From Methylovirgula sp. HY1 (GTDB lineage Bacteria; Pseudomonadota; Alphaproteobacteria; Rhizobiales; Beijerinckiaceae), in NCBI RefSeq assembly GCF_019343105.1, contig NZ_CP073764.1:2778001-2842000 (forward strand): DNA of 64,000 nucleotides, given 5' to 3'. The stretch's first letter is position 1. Every line of letters starts with the position of its first letter. Of this stretch, positions 9,241-20,300 are shown one piece after another. A program made the position numbers and the translations under genes. The notes beneath the pieces are model-generated. The model was given only the letters and a program-made list of their open reading frames with translations. It did no database searches and was not told the DNA's origin.

Positions 9241-9249
9241 GGCGTCGAC

Positions 9250-10566
9250 TCAGCGCGGCGCATTTTCGGATGCCGCAGCCTTGTGTTCGAGCCATTTCGC
9301 CGCGCCTCGCGCCGCCGCCGCTCCCGTCGAAAAACAAGCCTGCAACAGATAGCCGCCGGTCGGGGCTTCCCAATCGAGCATTTCGCCGGCGACGAACATG
9401 CCGGGCTTGCGCCGGAGCATGAAATTCTCGTCGATTTCGTCGAACAAGATCCCGCCGGCGGTCGAGATGGCGCGGGCCATCGGCGCGATGCCGCAGATGC
9501 GCACCGGCACGGCATTGATCAAATGCGCCAGACGATCGGGGCTGAGCGCCGATAGAGGCTCCGATGCATTGAGCTGGGCTTCGTAGAGGAGGCCGACCGC
9601 GACCGGCGATAGTTTCAGCGCCTTGCGGAGCAGATTGGCGCGCGATGGCTTGTGGCCGCCCAAATGCCGGCGCAGCCGGTCTTCTACTTCGCTTTGACTG
9701 AGATCCGGCCGCAGAGCGATATGAAGCACGGCCTCGCCATCCGCCAAGACGGCGGCGCGCAACGCGCCCGACAAGGCATAGATGGCGCCGCCTTCGATGC
9801 CGCCCTTGGTAATGGTGGCTTCACCGCGTAAATCTTGGCCGGCGAAGGAAAAGCTGGCGCCTTTTATCGGCGCGCCTGCGAAGCGGCTGCGAAAATTCTC
9901 CGACCAGTCGACACAAAATCCGCAATTCGCCGGAAGCAGCGGCGAAACGCCGATGGCCGCCTCCGTCATGGTCGCGTTCCAGAGTCCGTCGGATCCAAGC
10001 CGTGGCCATGTCGCGCCGCCGAGTGCAAAGATGCACGCATCCGCCCGCTGCGTGACGCGTCCTGCCTGAGTTTCGAAGACAAGCGCGGCTTCCGCGTCCC
10101 AACCGATCCAGCGATGCCGGGGCATGAACGTGACGCCTTGTGCAGCGAGACGTTTGAGCCATGCGCGAAGCAAAGGCGAGGCTTTGAAGGATGCGGGAAA
10201 CACCCGTCCGCTGCTGCCGATAAAGGTCGCCTCGCCGAGTTCCGCGCACCAGGCTTGCAGGGCAGACGGCGGAAATTCTTCGATGGCGCGCCGCAGATGC
10301 GCCGCCGCGGCACCATAGCGGGCAATGAAACGCTCGCTATCTTCGGAATGGGTGAGGTTGAGACCGCCGCGTCCGGCGAGCAGGAACTTGCGCCCAGGCG
10401 AGGGCATAGAATCATAGACGGTAACCGCACCGCCGGCGCGGGCCAAAACTTCGGCGGCCATCAGCCCGGCGGGGCCGGCCCCGACGACGGCTATCTTCGC
10501 GGCTGTCCGCCGCTCCGGCGAGGACTCTGGCATTATGGGCACGAAGGTGGGAATGCGGTCCGACAT
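9250..10566 (-). CDS. HI0933-family FAD-dependent flavoprotein
   Basis: This 438-aa cytosolic flavoprotein belongs to the HI0933/BaiN-like oxidoreductase family. The N-terminus has a Rossmann dinucleotide motif (VVGAGPAGLMAAEVLARAG), followed by GRGGLNLTHSED, which in this family contacts FAD. Further signatures are IFALGGATWPRLGSDG and, near the C-terminus, MFVAGEMLDWEAPTGGY. The wording NLTHSED instead of the commoner CNVTN suggests the sub-family often listed as TIGR03862. The natural substrate is unknown; reduction of an unsaturated compound is the family expectation. It stands alone, and its 3' end faces the end of the acyltransferase gene 9 bp away. Confidence 0.85.
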   Translation of the reverse strand: MSDRIPTFVPIMPESSPERRTAAKIAVVGAGPAGLMAAEVLARAGGAVTVYDSMPSPGRKFLLAGRGGLNLTHSEDSERFIARYGAAAAHLRRAIEEFPPSALQAWCAELGEATFIGSSGRVFPASFKASPLLRAWLKRLAAQGVTFMPRHRWIGWDAEAALVFETQAGRVTQRADACIFALGGATWPRLGSDGLWNATMTEAAIGVSPLLPANCGFCVDWSENFRSRFAGAPIKGASFSFAGQDLRGEATITKGGIEGGAIYALSGALRAAVLADGEAVLHIALRPDLSQSEVEDRLRRHLGGHKPSRANLLRKALKLSPVAVGLLYEAQLNASEPLSALSPDRLAHLINAVPVRICGIAPMARAISTAGGILFDEIDENFMLRRKPGMFVAGEMLDWEAPTGGYLLQACFSTGAAAARGAAKWLEHKAAASENAPR

Positions 10567-10908
10567 TGCTGGTCCGTGTGAGCGGAAAACCCGCTCTGTT
10601 GCCGCTCGTCAAATGGATGGGGACGCCCGCGGCAGATCAAGCGGATGCAGAAGGCAGCGATCGGCCAATAGCCAGAGGCACGTGGTTCTTAGCAGGCGCG
10701 GAGCAAAGCCGTCGAGCCCAGTCGAGCCCAGTCGAGCCTAGGCAAGCTGAAACTGGTGCGGATCGTGCTTGCTTGTTGGAAATTTTGCTTGGGAAGCGGG
10801 CGCGCGCCTGCCATGGGCAACGCCTTGGAGCGAGAGCTTCGACCAAGCAGCTACGCAGCGGACAAAAAACAACAGCGCCAAGAATCAAGAAAAATTAAGG
10901 AGAAAGAC
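10567..10908. other. Intergenic gap with a short tandem repeat
   Basis: No gene is supported in this stretch. It contains a 10-bp unit (GTCGAGCCCA) repeated three times at 10711-10740, the last copy with one change. It separates a minus-strand flavoprotein from a plus-strand small gene, so promoters for both should lie here, but no convincing -35/-10 pair is evident by eye. Confidence 0.5.
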
Positions 10909-11310
10909 GTGCCGCGCTCTTATTCGGCTTTTCTGACTCGCCCCGATGTGCCGGCGCGCAAGGCGCTGCAACAGGCGGTCGACAGCCTCAAGCTGAAATT
11001 GTCGCTCGACGACGCTTATGTTCCGTTTGAGACATCGGGCTATGTGCCTTGCACCTTTGATGGCGAGGACGCCGGCTTCGACATGCGCTTTCAGGATGTC
11101 GAAGCGAATTTGCGCGCCCGCGTCGGCGATAAGGATGTCGCCATCGCTTTCCGCTGGGGCGGCGATCCGCGCGAAGAGGCAAGCGTCCTGATCGTTTGCG
11201 CCGCGCTTGCAAAAAATTTCGGTGCGCTTGTGTACGAGCCGGATACCGATGTTCTGCATGCCACGGACGAGGTCGTCGCCAAAGCGCGCAAAGCGGCCGC
11301 TTGCCTATGA
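10909..11310 (+). CDS. Conserved-looking hypothetical protein, 133 aa
   Basis: I do not recognise this protein. GTG 10909 is chosen because a good ribosome site (AAGGAG) lies 7 bases upstream; the frame stays open further 5', but the extension is low-complexity and unlike coding sequence. The product is soluble, without signal peptide or membrane segment, and mixes acidic and aromatic residues (SGYVPCTFDGEDAGFDMRF, then AIAFRWGGDPREEASVL). It ends with a helical, Ala/Lys-rich tail. It lies between the flavoprotein and the atp operon, separated from atpH by 367 bp, so it is probably a single-gene unit. No toxin partner is visible next to it. Confidence 0.6.
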   Translation: MPRSYSAFLTRPDVPARKALQQAVDSLKLKLSLDDAYVPFETSGYVPCTFDGEDAGFDMRFQDVEANLRARVGDKDVAIAFRWGGDPREEASVLIVCAALAKNFGALVYEPDTDVLHATDEVVAKARKAAACL

Positions 11311-11677
11311 AAATCTTGACGCGAGTGGAGCGGCACTGCCGGCCGGCGAATATCGCAGACCGGCGGCGAAACGGAGCGACGCAGGTGGTCGCTCGTCGGT
11401 GCCGCTTGCGTAATTTTGCCGCGAGGGCTTTGCCGCAAACCCGCTACAATGTTGCGCTCGCGGCAGCGGCCAAGGCTTGCGCATATAAAAGCCATATGAT
11501 AGGTCACGCGCGCTTTCGGGGGTCAAGCCCGGCCTTGGTTGATGGCTTTGTTCCCGTATCTCCGCCGCCTGCGCTTTTGGGTTTTGCTGCGATCGCACGA
11601 GACGATCTGAATCCTCAAGAGGCCGGGCATGACGGTTTCATGGATTCTACGGACTCTTGGATTGAAGGTTGACCGCG
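11311..11677 (+). other. Upstream region of the atp operon
   Basis: No gene is supported here. A TACAAT hexamer at about 11445 could be a -10 element, but no well-spaced -35 partner is clear. The operon promoter presumably lies in this stretch because the preceding small gene ends at 11310. Confidence 0.3.
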
Positions 11678-12244
11678 TTGGCGCAGGAAACAACGATTGT
11701 ATCCGGAATGGCCGGCCGCTATGCTCAGGCGCTCTACGCTCTGGCGCATGAGCGGGGCGCGACCGAGCAAGTGGCGGCCGATCTTTCGACCTTCTCCGCT
11801 CTCATAGCCGAAAGTTCTGATCTGCAGCGTTTCATCAAGAGCCCGGTGTTTTCGGCCGAGGATCAGGTGAAGGCGCTGACCGCGCTTCTCGCACAAGCGG
11901 GAATTGCCGGGATCTCGGCCAATTTTTTGAAGCTCGTCGCTGCCAAGCGGCGGCTTTTTGCGATCACCGATATGATCGCCGATTATCGCAAGCTGCATGA
12001 TTTCGCTAAGGGCCTCGCCCGCGCCGAGGTTACCGTTGCCGAACCGCTCAAGGACGAGCATGTCTCGGCATTGAAGGCGGCACTTGCCGAATTGATGGGT
12101 GGCGGCAAGTCCGTCGAGGTCGCCGTGAAGGTCGATCCGACGATCCTTGGCGGCCTCATTGTTCGATTGGGTTCGCGCATGGTCGACGGTTCGTTGAAGA
12201 CCAAGCTAACTATGCTTCGCACACGTATGAAAGAGGTCGGTTGA
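11678..12244 (+). CDS. atpH: ATP synthase F1 subunit delta
   Basis: The delta subunit links the F1 head to the peripheral stalk. The 188-aa product shows the family pattern: [13 protein letters not shown] near the start, [28 protein letters not shown], and the C-terminal [27 protein letters not shown] place the start at TTG 11678, giving the alphaproteobacterial-style N-terminus (M)AQETTIVSG and 9 bases from the GAAGG ribosome site; an in-frame TTG at 11669 would be directly against that site. A TTG start may limit delta output. It is the first gene of atpHAGDC and its TGA overlaps the atpA ATG. Confidence 0.93.
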   Translation: MAQETTIVSGMAGRYAQALYALAHERGATEQVAADLSTFSALIAESSDLQRFIKSPVFSAEDQVKALTALLAQAGIAGISANFLKLVAAKRRLFAITDMIADYRKLHDFAKGLARAEVTVAEPLKDEHVSALKAALAELMGGGKSVEVAVKVDPTILGGLIVRLGSRMVDGSLKTKLTMLRTRMKEVG

Positions 12245-13773
12245 TGGATATCCGCGCCGCTGAGATCTCGGCGATCCTCAAGAATGAGATCGCCAACTTC
12301 GGCAAAGAGGCCGAAGTCACCGAAGTCGGACAGGTACTGTCCGTCGGCGACGGCATCGCCCGCGTCTACGGTCTCGACAATGTGCAGTCCGGCGAAATGG
12401 TCGAATTCGAATCCGGCGTCCGCGGTATGGCGCTGAACCTCGAAATCGATAATGTCGGCATCGTCATTTTCGGCACCGACCGCGACATCAAGGAAGGCCA
12501 GACGGTCAAGCGCACCGGCGCCATCGTCGACGTGCCGGTCGGCAAGGAACTTCTGGGCCGCGTTGTCGACGCGCTCGGCAATCCGATCGACGGCAAGGGT
12601 CCGATCAACACCACGCGGCGCGCCCGCGTCGACGTGAAGGCGCCGGGCATCATCCCGCGCAAATCGGTGCATGAGCCGATGTCGACGGGTCTGAAGGCGA
12701 TCGATGCGCTGATCCCGATCGGCCGCGGCCAGCGCGAGCTCATCATCGGTGACCGCCAGACCGGCAAGACGGCTATTGCGCTCGACGCGATTCTCAATCA
12801 GAAGGCGGCCAACCAGGGCACGGACGAGAGCGCCAAGCTCTATTGCGTCTATGTCGCCGTCGGCCAGAAGCGTTCGACCGTCGCGCAATTCGTCAAGGTT
12901 CTGGAAGAATATGGCGCGCTCGAATATTCGATCGTCGTCGCCGCCACAGCGTCCGATCCGGCGCCGATGCAGTTCCTGGCGCCCTTCGCTGGCTGCGCCA
13001 TGGGCGAATATTTCCGCGACAACGCCATGCATGCGCTGATCATCTATGATGATCTTTCCAAGCAGGCCGTCTCCTATCGCCAGATGTCGCTTCTGCTGCG
13101 CCGCCCGCCGGGCCGCGAAGCCTATCCGGGCGACGTTTTCTATCTCCATTCGCGTCTGCTCGAGCGCGCCGCCAAGCTCAATGACGAGAATGGCGCCGGT
13201 TCGCTCACCGCTCTGCCGGTGATCGAAACGCAAGCGAACGACGTCTCTGCCTATATTCCGACGAATGTCATTTCGATCACCGATGGTCAGATCTTCCTCG
13301 AGACGGATCTCTTCTATCAAGGCATCCGTCCGGCCGTGAACGTCGGCCTCTCGGTGTCGCGCGTCGGTTCTTCGGCGCAGACCAAATCGATGAAGAAGGT
13401 CGCCGGCAAGATCAAAGGCGAACTGGCGCAATATCGCGAAATGGCCGCCTTTGCGCAGTTCGGTTCGGATCTCGACGCGACGACGCAGCGGCTTCTGGCG
13501 CGCGGCTCGCGTCTGACCGAGCTCTTGAAGCAGGCGCAGTTCTCGCCGCTGAAGATCGAAGAGCAGGTCTGCGTGATCTATGCCGGCGTCAACGGCTATC
13601 TCGATCCGCTGCCGCTCGATCGGGTCAAGCCTTTCGAAGACGGACTGCTGGCGCTGTTGCGCACCAGCCATGCCGATCTGCTCGAAACGATCCGGGCCTC
13701 GAAGGATCTGTCCGACGGCTCCGCATCGAGCCTGAAGTCGATTGTCGAGACTTATGCCAAATCCTTCGCCTGA
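12244..13773 (+). CDS. atpA: ATP synthase F1 subunit alpha
   Basis: The non-catalytic nucleotide-binding subunit of the F1 hexamer, 509 aa. It has the N-terminal beta-barrel, the P-loop [13 protein letters not shown], the [17 protein letters not shown] segment, the [27 protein letters not shown] signature and the arginine-finger region [13 protein letters not shown]. Length matches the family. ATG 12244 overlaps the atpH stop (TGATG), which indicates translational coupling. Genes for F0 are not in the window, as expected for alphaproteobacteria where F0 and F1 operons are separate. Confidence 0.98.
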   Translation: MDIRAAEISAILKNEIANFGKEAEVTEVGQVLSVGDGIARVYGLDNVQSGEMVEFESGVRGMALNLEIDNVGIVIFGTDRDIKEGQTVKRTGAIVDVPVGKELLGRVVDALGNPIDGKGPINTTRRARVDVKAPGIIPRKSVHEPMSTGLKAIDALIPIGRGQRELIIGDRQTGKTAIALDAILNQKAANQGTDESAKLYCVYVAVGQKRSTVAQFVKVLEEYGALEYSIVVAATASDPAPMQFLAPFAGCAMGEYFRDNAMHALIIYDDLSKQAVSYRQMSLLLRRPPGREAYPGDVFYLHSRLLERAAKLNDENGAGSLTALPVIETQANDVSAYIPTNVISITDGQIFLETDLFYQGIRPAVNVGLSVSRVGSSAQTKSMKKVAGKIKGELAQYREMAAFAQFGSDLDATTQRLLARGSRLTELLKQAQFSPLKIEEQVCVIYAGVNGYLDPLPLDRVKPFEDGLLALLRTSHADLLETIRASKDLSDGSASSLKSIVETYAKSFA

Positions 13774-13815
13774 ACGCGCGGGTTCTCGAAAGTTTGAGCC
13801 GAAAGCGGACCGGAC

Positions 13816-16175
<2,360 letters not shown>

Positions 16176-16198
16176 TCGTTTGATGCATTTCAGCAGTA

Positions 16199-16227
16199 AC
16201 CGACCCTCTCCATGAGAGAGGGTCGGT
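16199..16227 (+). promoter_or_regulatory. 12-bp perfect hairpin between atpD and atpC
   Basis: ACCGACCCTCTC and GAGAGGGTCGGT pair perfectly around the loop CATGA. The hairpin begins 23 bases after the atpD stop and ends 19 bases before the atpC ATG. No T-run follows. It could stabilise the upstream mRNA, act as a processing site or partly attenuate transcription to set the epsilon:beta ratio; the role is inferred. Confidence 0.6.
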
Positions 16228-16246
16228 GTTTCTGGAGAAGAGATTT

Positions 16247-16648
16247 ATGCCGGCACCCTTCCCCTTCGAACTCGTCTCGCCTGAAAAGCTGCTGTTCACC
16301 GGCGAAGTCGAGGCGGTCGTCGTGCCTGGCACAGAAGGCGAATTTACCGTCCTCAAGGACCACGCGCCGGTCATGTCGGTTCTGAAGCCGGGTGTCGTCG
16401 AAATTGAAGCGGCGACCGCCAAGACGCGGCTCTTCGTGCGCGGCGGCTTTGCCGATGTTTCGTCCAAAGGTCTGACCATTCTGGCCGAATATGCGATTCC
16501 GCTGGAAGAGCTCGACGCTGCCAAGCTCGACGCGGATCTGAAGAATGCCGAAGAGGATCTGGCCGACGCGAAGGATGACGAAGCACGTCGCCGCGCGGGC
16601 GAAAAACGCGATCAATTGAACGAGCTTCGTATCGCGCTGAAGATCTGA
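16247..16648 (+). CDS. atpC: ATP synthase F1 subunit epsilon
   Basis: The 133-aa epsilon subunit sits at the base of the central stalk and can inhibit ATP hydrolysis. The N-terminal beta-sandwich is visible ([27 protein letters not shown], then the [15 protein letters not shown] strand), followed by [23 protein letters not shown] and a charged C-terminal helical part rich in Asp/Glu/Lys. ATG 16247 is preceded by GGAGAAGAG; the frame is open to a GTG at 16226, but that start would lie inside the upstream hairpin. It is the last gene of the operon. Confidence 0.95.
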   Translation: MPAPFPFELVSPEKLLFTGEVEAVVVPGTEGEFTVLKDHAPVMSVLKPGVVEIEAATAKTRLFVRGGFADVSSKGLTILAEYAIPLEELDAAKLDADLKNAEEDLADAKDDEARRRAGEKRDQLNELRIALKI

Positions 16649-16659
16649 GCTCTGCCGGT

Positions 16660-16681
16660 TTGGCCCGCCTGTTGGGGCCAA
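16660..16681 (+). terminator. Weak hairpin after atpC
   Basis: Arms TTGGCCC and GGGCCAA enclose 8 bases, starting 12 bases after the atpC stop. There is no T-run, so if it terminates the atp transcript it would need Rho or act by stabilising the 3' end. Confidence 0.35.
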
Positions 16682-16700
16682 TCCAACGGGAGAACCGATA

Positions 16701-16945
16701 TCACGCTGCCTTGCGGTTGATTGTCGTTGTCGAGAGGTTGGACAGCAAGACGTCCGTCTCCTTTTCCTCGGCGAGCGTTGCATCGAGCAGAGTGACAGCT
16801 TCCGCCAAGCATTTCGAAGACCTGATCCAGCCGTTCGATCTGGCCTTCCGTCTGGTCGCGATGCGTCTCGAAAGCCTTGCGCAGCTCTGGCGATTGCGCT
16901 GCCTTCGCCATTGGGCAGAGCTTTCAGGATCTGCTGCCATTGTCG
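16701..16945 (-). pseudogene. Remnant of a DUF892 (YciE/YciF-type) ferritin-like gene
   Basis: Three minus-strand frames give consecutive pieces of the family: QQILKALP, then MAKAAQSPELRKAFETHRDQ followed by TEGQIERLDQVFEMLG, then in another frame AVTLLDATLAEEKETDVLL near the stop. Between the second and third pieces the central helices of the four-helix bundle are missing. There is thus at least one frameshift after KALP, plus an internal deletion with a frame change, and no intact N-terminus. Intact members have roughly 160 residues and are associated with stress responses. The remnant lies in the 465-bp gap between atpC and the ABC-F gene; the rest of that gap shows nothing else. Confidence 0.8.
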
Positions 16946-17113
16946 GAGCCGTTGCGTCCGGTAAATCCGGCGCGGGGAGGCGGCAATTCCCCTGCGGACC
17001 TCTTCACCGCATGGGCACCCAAATCGGGCGCGCTTATTTGCCCTGATCCATAGGTTGGCTTTTCTGCCTTCGGTGTTAGATCAAGGCCTCCGCAACAGCT
17101 CCGAATGTGATGA

Positions 17114-18937
17114 ATGGCGCCTCCTCTTCTGACATTGCAGCAGATTTCCCTGAGCTTCGGTGGCACGCCTCTGCTGACAGACGCGGAGCTTTCGGTTTCG
17201 TTGGGCGAGCGACTCTGCCTCGTCGGACGCAATGGTTCGGGCAAATCGACCTTTCTCAAAATAGCTGCCGGTCTCGTGGCGCCCGATGGCGGCCGGCGTT
17301 TTCTGCAGCCGGAGGCCCGTGTCCGCTACCTGCCGCAGGAACCGGATTTTCAGGGCTTCGTGACCGCACGCGCCTATGTCGAAGCGGGTCTCGGCCCGAG
17401 CGATGATCCGCATCGTGCCGGTCTGCTTCTCAATGAGCTCGGGCTTTCCGGCGAAGAGGACCCGACGCGCCTTTCCGGCGGTGAGGCGCGGCGGGCCGCG
17501 CTCGCCCGCGTGCTTGCGCCCGAGCCCGACATTTTGCTGCTCGACGAACCGACCAATCATCTCGATCTGCCGGCGATCGAATGGCTGGAAGGCGCGCTTG
17601 CGCGGTTGCGCTCGGCATTGGTCATCATCAGTCACGATCGACGCTTCCTCCAGGGTCTGTCGCGCCGAACGATCTGGCTTGATCGCGGCGTCACCCGCGC
17701 CTTCGATCGCGGCTTTGGCGAATTCGAAGCCTGGCGCGATCAAATGCTCGAGGAAGAAGAGCAGAAAGCGCATAAGCTCGAGCGCAAGATTGGGATGGAA
17801 GAAGACTGGCTGCGCTATGGCGTCACCGCAAGACGCAAGCGCAACCAGAAGCGCCTCGCCGGTCTTTACAGTCTTCGCAAAGATCATGTCGACAGCGCCC
17901 GCGCGCATAGGAGTGCGATGAGCACGGTCAAGCTCGAAGCGAGCGAAGCCGGACTTTCCGGCAAGCTCGTCATCGAGGCGAAAGACCTTTCGAAAGCCTA
18001 TGAAGAGCGTCCCATCGTGGCGGATTTCTCGATCCGCATCCTGCGCGGCGATCGGCTCGGCATCGTCGGCGCCAATGGCGCCGGCAAGACGACGCTGATC
18101 AATCTCATGACCGGCGCGCTTGCACCCGATGGCGGCACTTTGCGGCTCGGCGCCAATCTCGCGATGGCCAATCTCGATCAGAATCGTGCGAGCCTCGATC
18201 CGCAAACGACGCTGAAGGATGCATTGACCGGCGGCGGCAGTGATTTTGTCGAAGTCGCCGGCAGCCGACGCCATGTCGTCGGTTACATGAAGGACTTCCT
18301 CTTCGGCCCCGAACAGGCGCGCACGCCGATCGGTCGCTTGTCTGGTGGCGAGCGCGGCCGATTAATGTTGGCGCGTGCGCTGGCGGCGCCATCCAATCTG
18401 CTCGTTCTCGATGAGCCGACCAATGATCTCGATCTCGAAACGCTTGATCTCTTGCAGGAAATGCTCGCCGATTACCCAGGCACATTGATCCTTGTGAGCC
18501 ATGATCGCGATTTTCTCGATCGCATCGCGACTTCCGTGCTTGTCGCGGAGGGCGAGGGACGCTGGCGCGAATTTGCGGGCGGCTATTCCGATATGGTGGC
18601 GCAACGCGGCGCAGGCGTTGGTGCGAAGCCGGCGCCCGAACGTGCCGCGGCAAAACCGAAAAGTGCCGCGGCGCTGGCAGAGAAAGAAGCGAAGCCAAAA
18701 CGCAAGCTTTCCTTCAATGAACAGCACGCGCTCAAAACTCTGCCGGCCCGTATCGACGCATTGCAGGGGAAGGCGGCGCGCCACAAAACCGTCTTGGCGG
18801 ATGCCGATCTTTATGCCCGCGATCCCGCGCGTTTCGCCAAGACGTCCGAGGCTTTGGCCGAAGTCGAGGCGGAGCTGGCCAAGGCCGAAGAAGATTGGCT
18901 CGAGCTCGAAATCCTGCGCGAGGAAATCGAAGGGTGA
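17114..18937 (+). CDS. ABC-F family ATPase, Uup-like
   Basis: This 607-aa soluble protein has two ABC domains and no membrane part. Domain 1 has Walker A GRNGSGKS, signature LSGGEARRAALARVL and Walker B ILLLDEPTNHLD. Domain 2 (from about residue 285) has GANGAGKT, LSGGERGRLMLARAL and LLVLDEPTNDLD. The linker between them is basic and helical. A C-terminal charged coiled-coil region (from about residue 515, containing LPARIDALQGK, then DLYARDPARFAK) marks the Uup type rather than EttA. Uup-like proteins act on ribosomes or branched DNA intermediates; which applies here is not clear. It is a single-gene unit. Confidence 0.88.
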   Translation: MAPPLLTLQQISLSFGGTPLLTDAELSVSLGERLCLVGRNGSGKSTFLKIAAGLVAPDGGRRFLQPEARVRYLPQEPDFQGFVTARAYVEAGLGPSDDPHRAGLLLNELGLSGEEDPTRLSGGEARRAALARVLAPEPDILLLDEPTNHLDLPAIEWLEGALARLRSALVIISHDRRFLQGLSRRTIWLDRGVTRAFDRGFGEFEAWRDQMLEEEEQKAHKLERKIGMEEDWLRYGVTARRKRNQKRLAGLYSLRKDHVDSARAHRSAMSTVKLEASEAGLSGKLVIEAKDLSKAYEERPIVADFSIRILRGDRLGIVGANGAGKTTLINLMTGALAPDGGTLRLGANLAMANLDQNRASLDPQTTLKDALTGGGSDFVEVAGSRRHVVGYMKDFLFGPEQARTPIGRLSGGERGRLMLARALAAPSNLLVLDEPTNDLDLETLDLLQEMLADYPGTLILVSHDRDFLDRIATSVLVAEGEGRWREFAGGYSDMVAQRGAGVGAKPAPERAAAKPKSAAALAEKEAKPKRKLSFNEQHALKTLPARIDALQGKAARHKTVLADADLYARDPARFAKTSEALAEVEAELAKAEEDWLELEILREEIEG

Positions 18938-19085
18938 ACTGCGGCATCTTTCTGCGTCACGCCGCGGCATAATGATCTCTTTGTTCGCCCAATCGATGGT
19001 CGCTCTGCCTATATTTCCTTCGTGACCGCCGATTGCCCGGTTTCCCGGCAAATGCGATCATGGGTCTTCGCCGAAAGGGAAGACG

Positions 19086-20192
19086 ATGGGCCAGATAGAT
19101 CCGTTTCGTGTCGCGCTTGCGCTCGACCAAGATCCCGCTGCTGCGGTCGATACGATCGTGCGCGAGCTTGCCGCGAAGGGCCAAGGCGGCAGCATAGGCT
19201 TCGTCTACGCGACCGATAAGTTCAAAGCCGATCTCGGCACGATCACCGATCTTCTGCGCGAACGCACCGGGGTCGCCAATTGGATCGGGACTTTGGGGCT
19301 CGGCATTATTGCCGGCCAGCATGGTGTCTTCGACAAGCCGGCGTTGGCGGCCATGATCGGGACCTGGCCGCAGACCGATATCAAGCTGTTCGAGGAAGCC
19401 ACAAGCACGATGTCGCCGCCTTTCGGTCAGCAGGATTTCGGGCTCACCAAGGCCATCGTCCATGTTGATCCGCGCCATCAGACATTCGATGAATTGCTGC
19501 AATCGATGGCTTCGAGTTCCGGTGCCTATCTTCTCGGCGGTCTAACGGCCTCGCGGAGCCAGCGCTTCGATCAGGTCGCCGGCAAGGTGACACAGGGCGG
19601 CATATCCGGTCTGTTCCTCGGCCCGGACGTCGATGTCACGATCGGCGTCGCGCAGGGCTGTGTGGCGATCGGTCCGGTGCGGACGATTAGCGAGTCGCAG
19701 GACAATCTGATCACCAAGCTCGACGGTGGATCGCCGCTCAAGGCATTGCTGGAAGATCTTTCCGCCACCGACGAGGAAAGCCTGCGCCAGGTGCTGCAAT
19801 CGCTGCATGTCGGGCTGCCCGTCGCACAATCCGACACAGGCGATTACATCGTCCGCAATCTCGTCGCGATCGATGCCGAGAAGGGCCATATCGCGGTCGG
19901 CGAGCGGATCGAGCCAGGCCGCAAGATCTTTTTCTGCCAGCGCGATAGGGCCGCTGCGACAAAAGATCTGACCGGCATGGTGCAGAAGCTCAAGGCGCGG
20001 GCTGGAACGATCCATGGCGCGCTCTATGTCTCCTGTTGCGGCCGTGGGCCGAGCATTTTCGAATCCGCCGATGCCGAAGTGGGGCTTGTCCAAGAAGGGC
20101 TTGGCGATGTGCCGCTGATCGGTTTCTACGCCAATGGTGAGATCGCCGGCGATCGGATCTATGGTTATACTGGCGTTCTCGCACTCTTTTGA
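19086..20192 (+). CDS. FIST-domain sensory protein
   Basis: This 368-aa cytosolic protein shows the FIST_N and FIST_C arrangement. The N-terminal half contains GSIGFVYATDKFKADLGTI and the glycine-rich TLGLGIIAG segment; the C-terminal half contains ALYVSCCGRGPSIF and ends with PLIGFYANGEIAGDRIYGYTGVLALF, the typical FIST C-terminus. FIST domains are thought to bind small ligands, possibly amino acids, and are often linked to signalling proteins. Here the domain stands alone, with an ABC-F gene before and an MFS exporter after it. Ligand and partner are unknown. Confidence 0.75.
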   Translation: MGQIDPFRVALALDQDPAAAVDTIVRELAAKGQGGSIGFVYATDKFKADLGTITDLLRERTGVANWIGTLGLGIIAGQHGVFDKPALAAMIGTWPQTDIKLFEEATSTMSPPFGQQDFGLTKAIVHVDPRHQTFDELLQSMASSSGAYLLGGLTASRSQRFDQVAGKVTQGGISGLFLGPDVDVTIGVAQGCVAIGPVRTISESQDNLITKLDGGSPLKALLEDLSATDEESLRQVLQSLHVGLPVAQSDTGDYIVRNLVAIDAEKGHIAVGERIEPGRKIFFCQRDRAAATKDLTGMVQKLKARAGTIHGALYVSCCGRGPSIFESADAEVGLVQEGLGDVPLIGFYANGEIAGDRIYGYTGVLALF

Positions 20193-20300
20193 GCCGAAGC
20201 CTGCAGCGGTTGCCGTCTCGACGCGGTCAAATCGGTCGGGCTGATCGTCTGATCGATCGACGGATGCGCCTTTCATCCGTCGCTACAGGGCGTCCTTCCG

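Noticed and set aside
17081-18274. Minus-strand frame of 397 codons under the ABC-F gene
   Set aside because: The plus strand has complete Walker and signature motifs in the ABC-F gene; the antisense frame has no domain.
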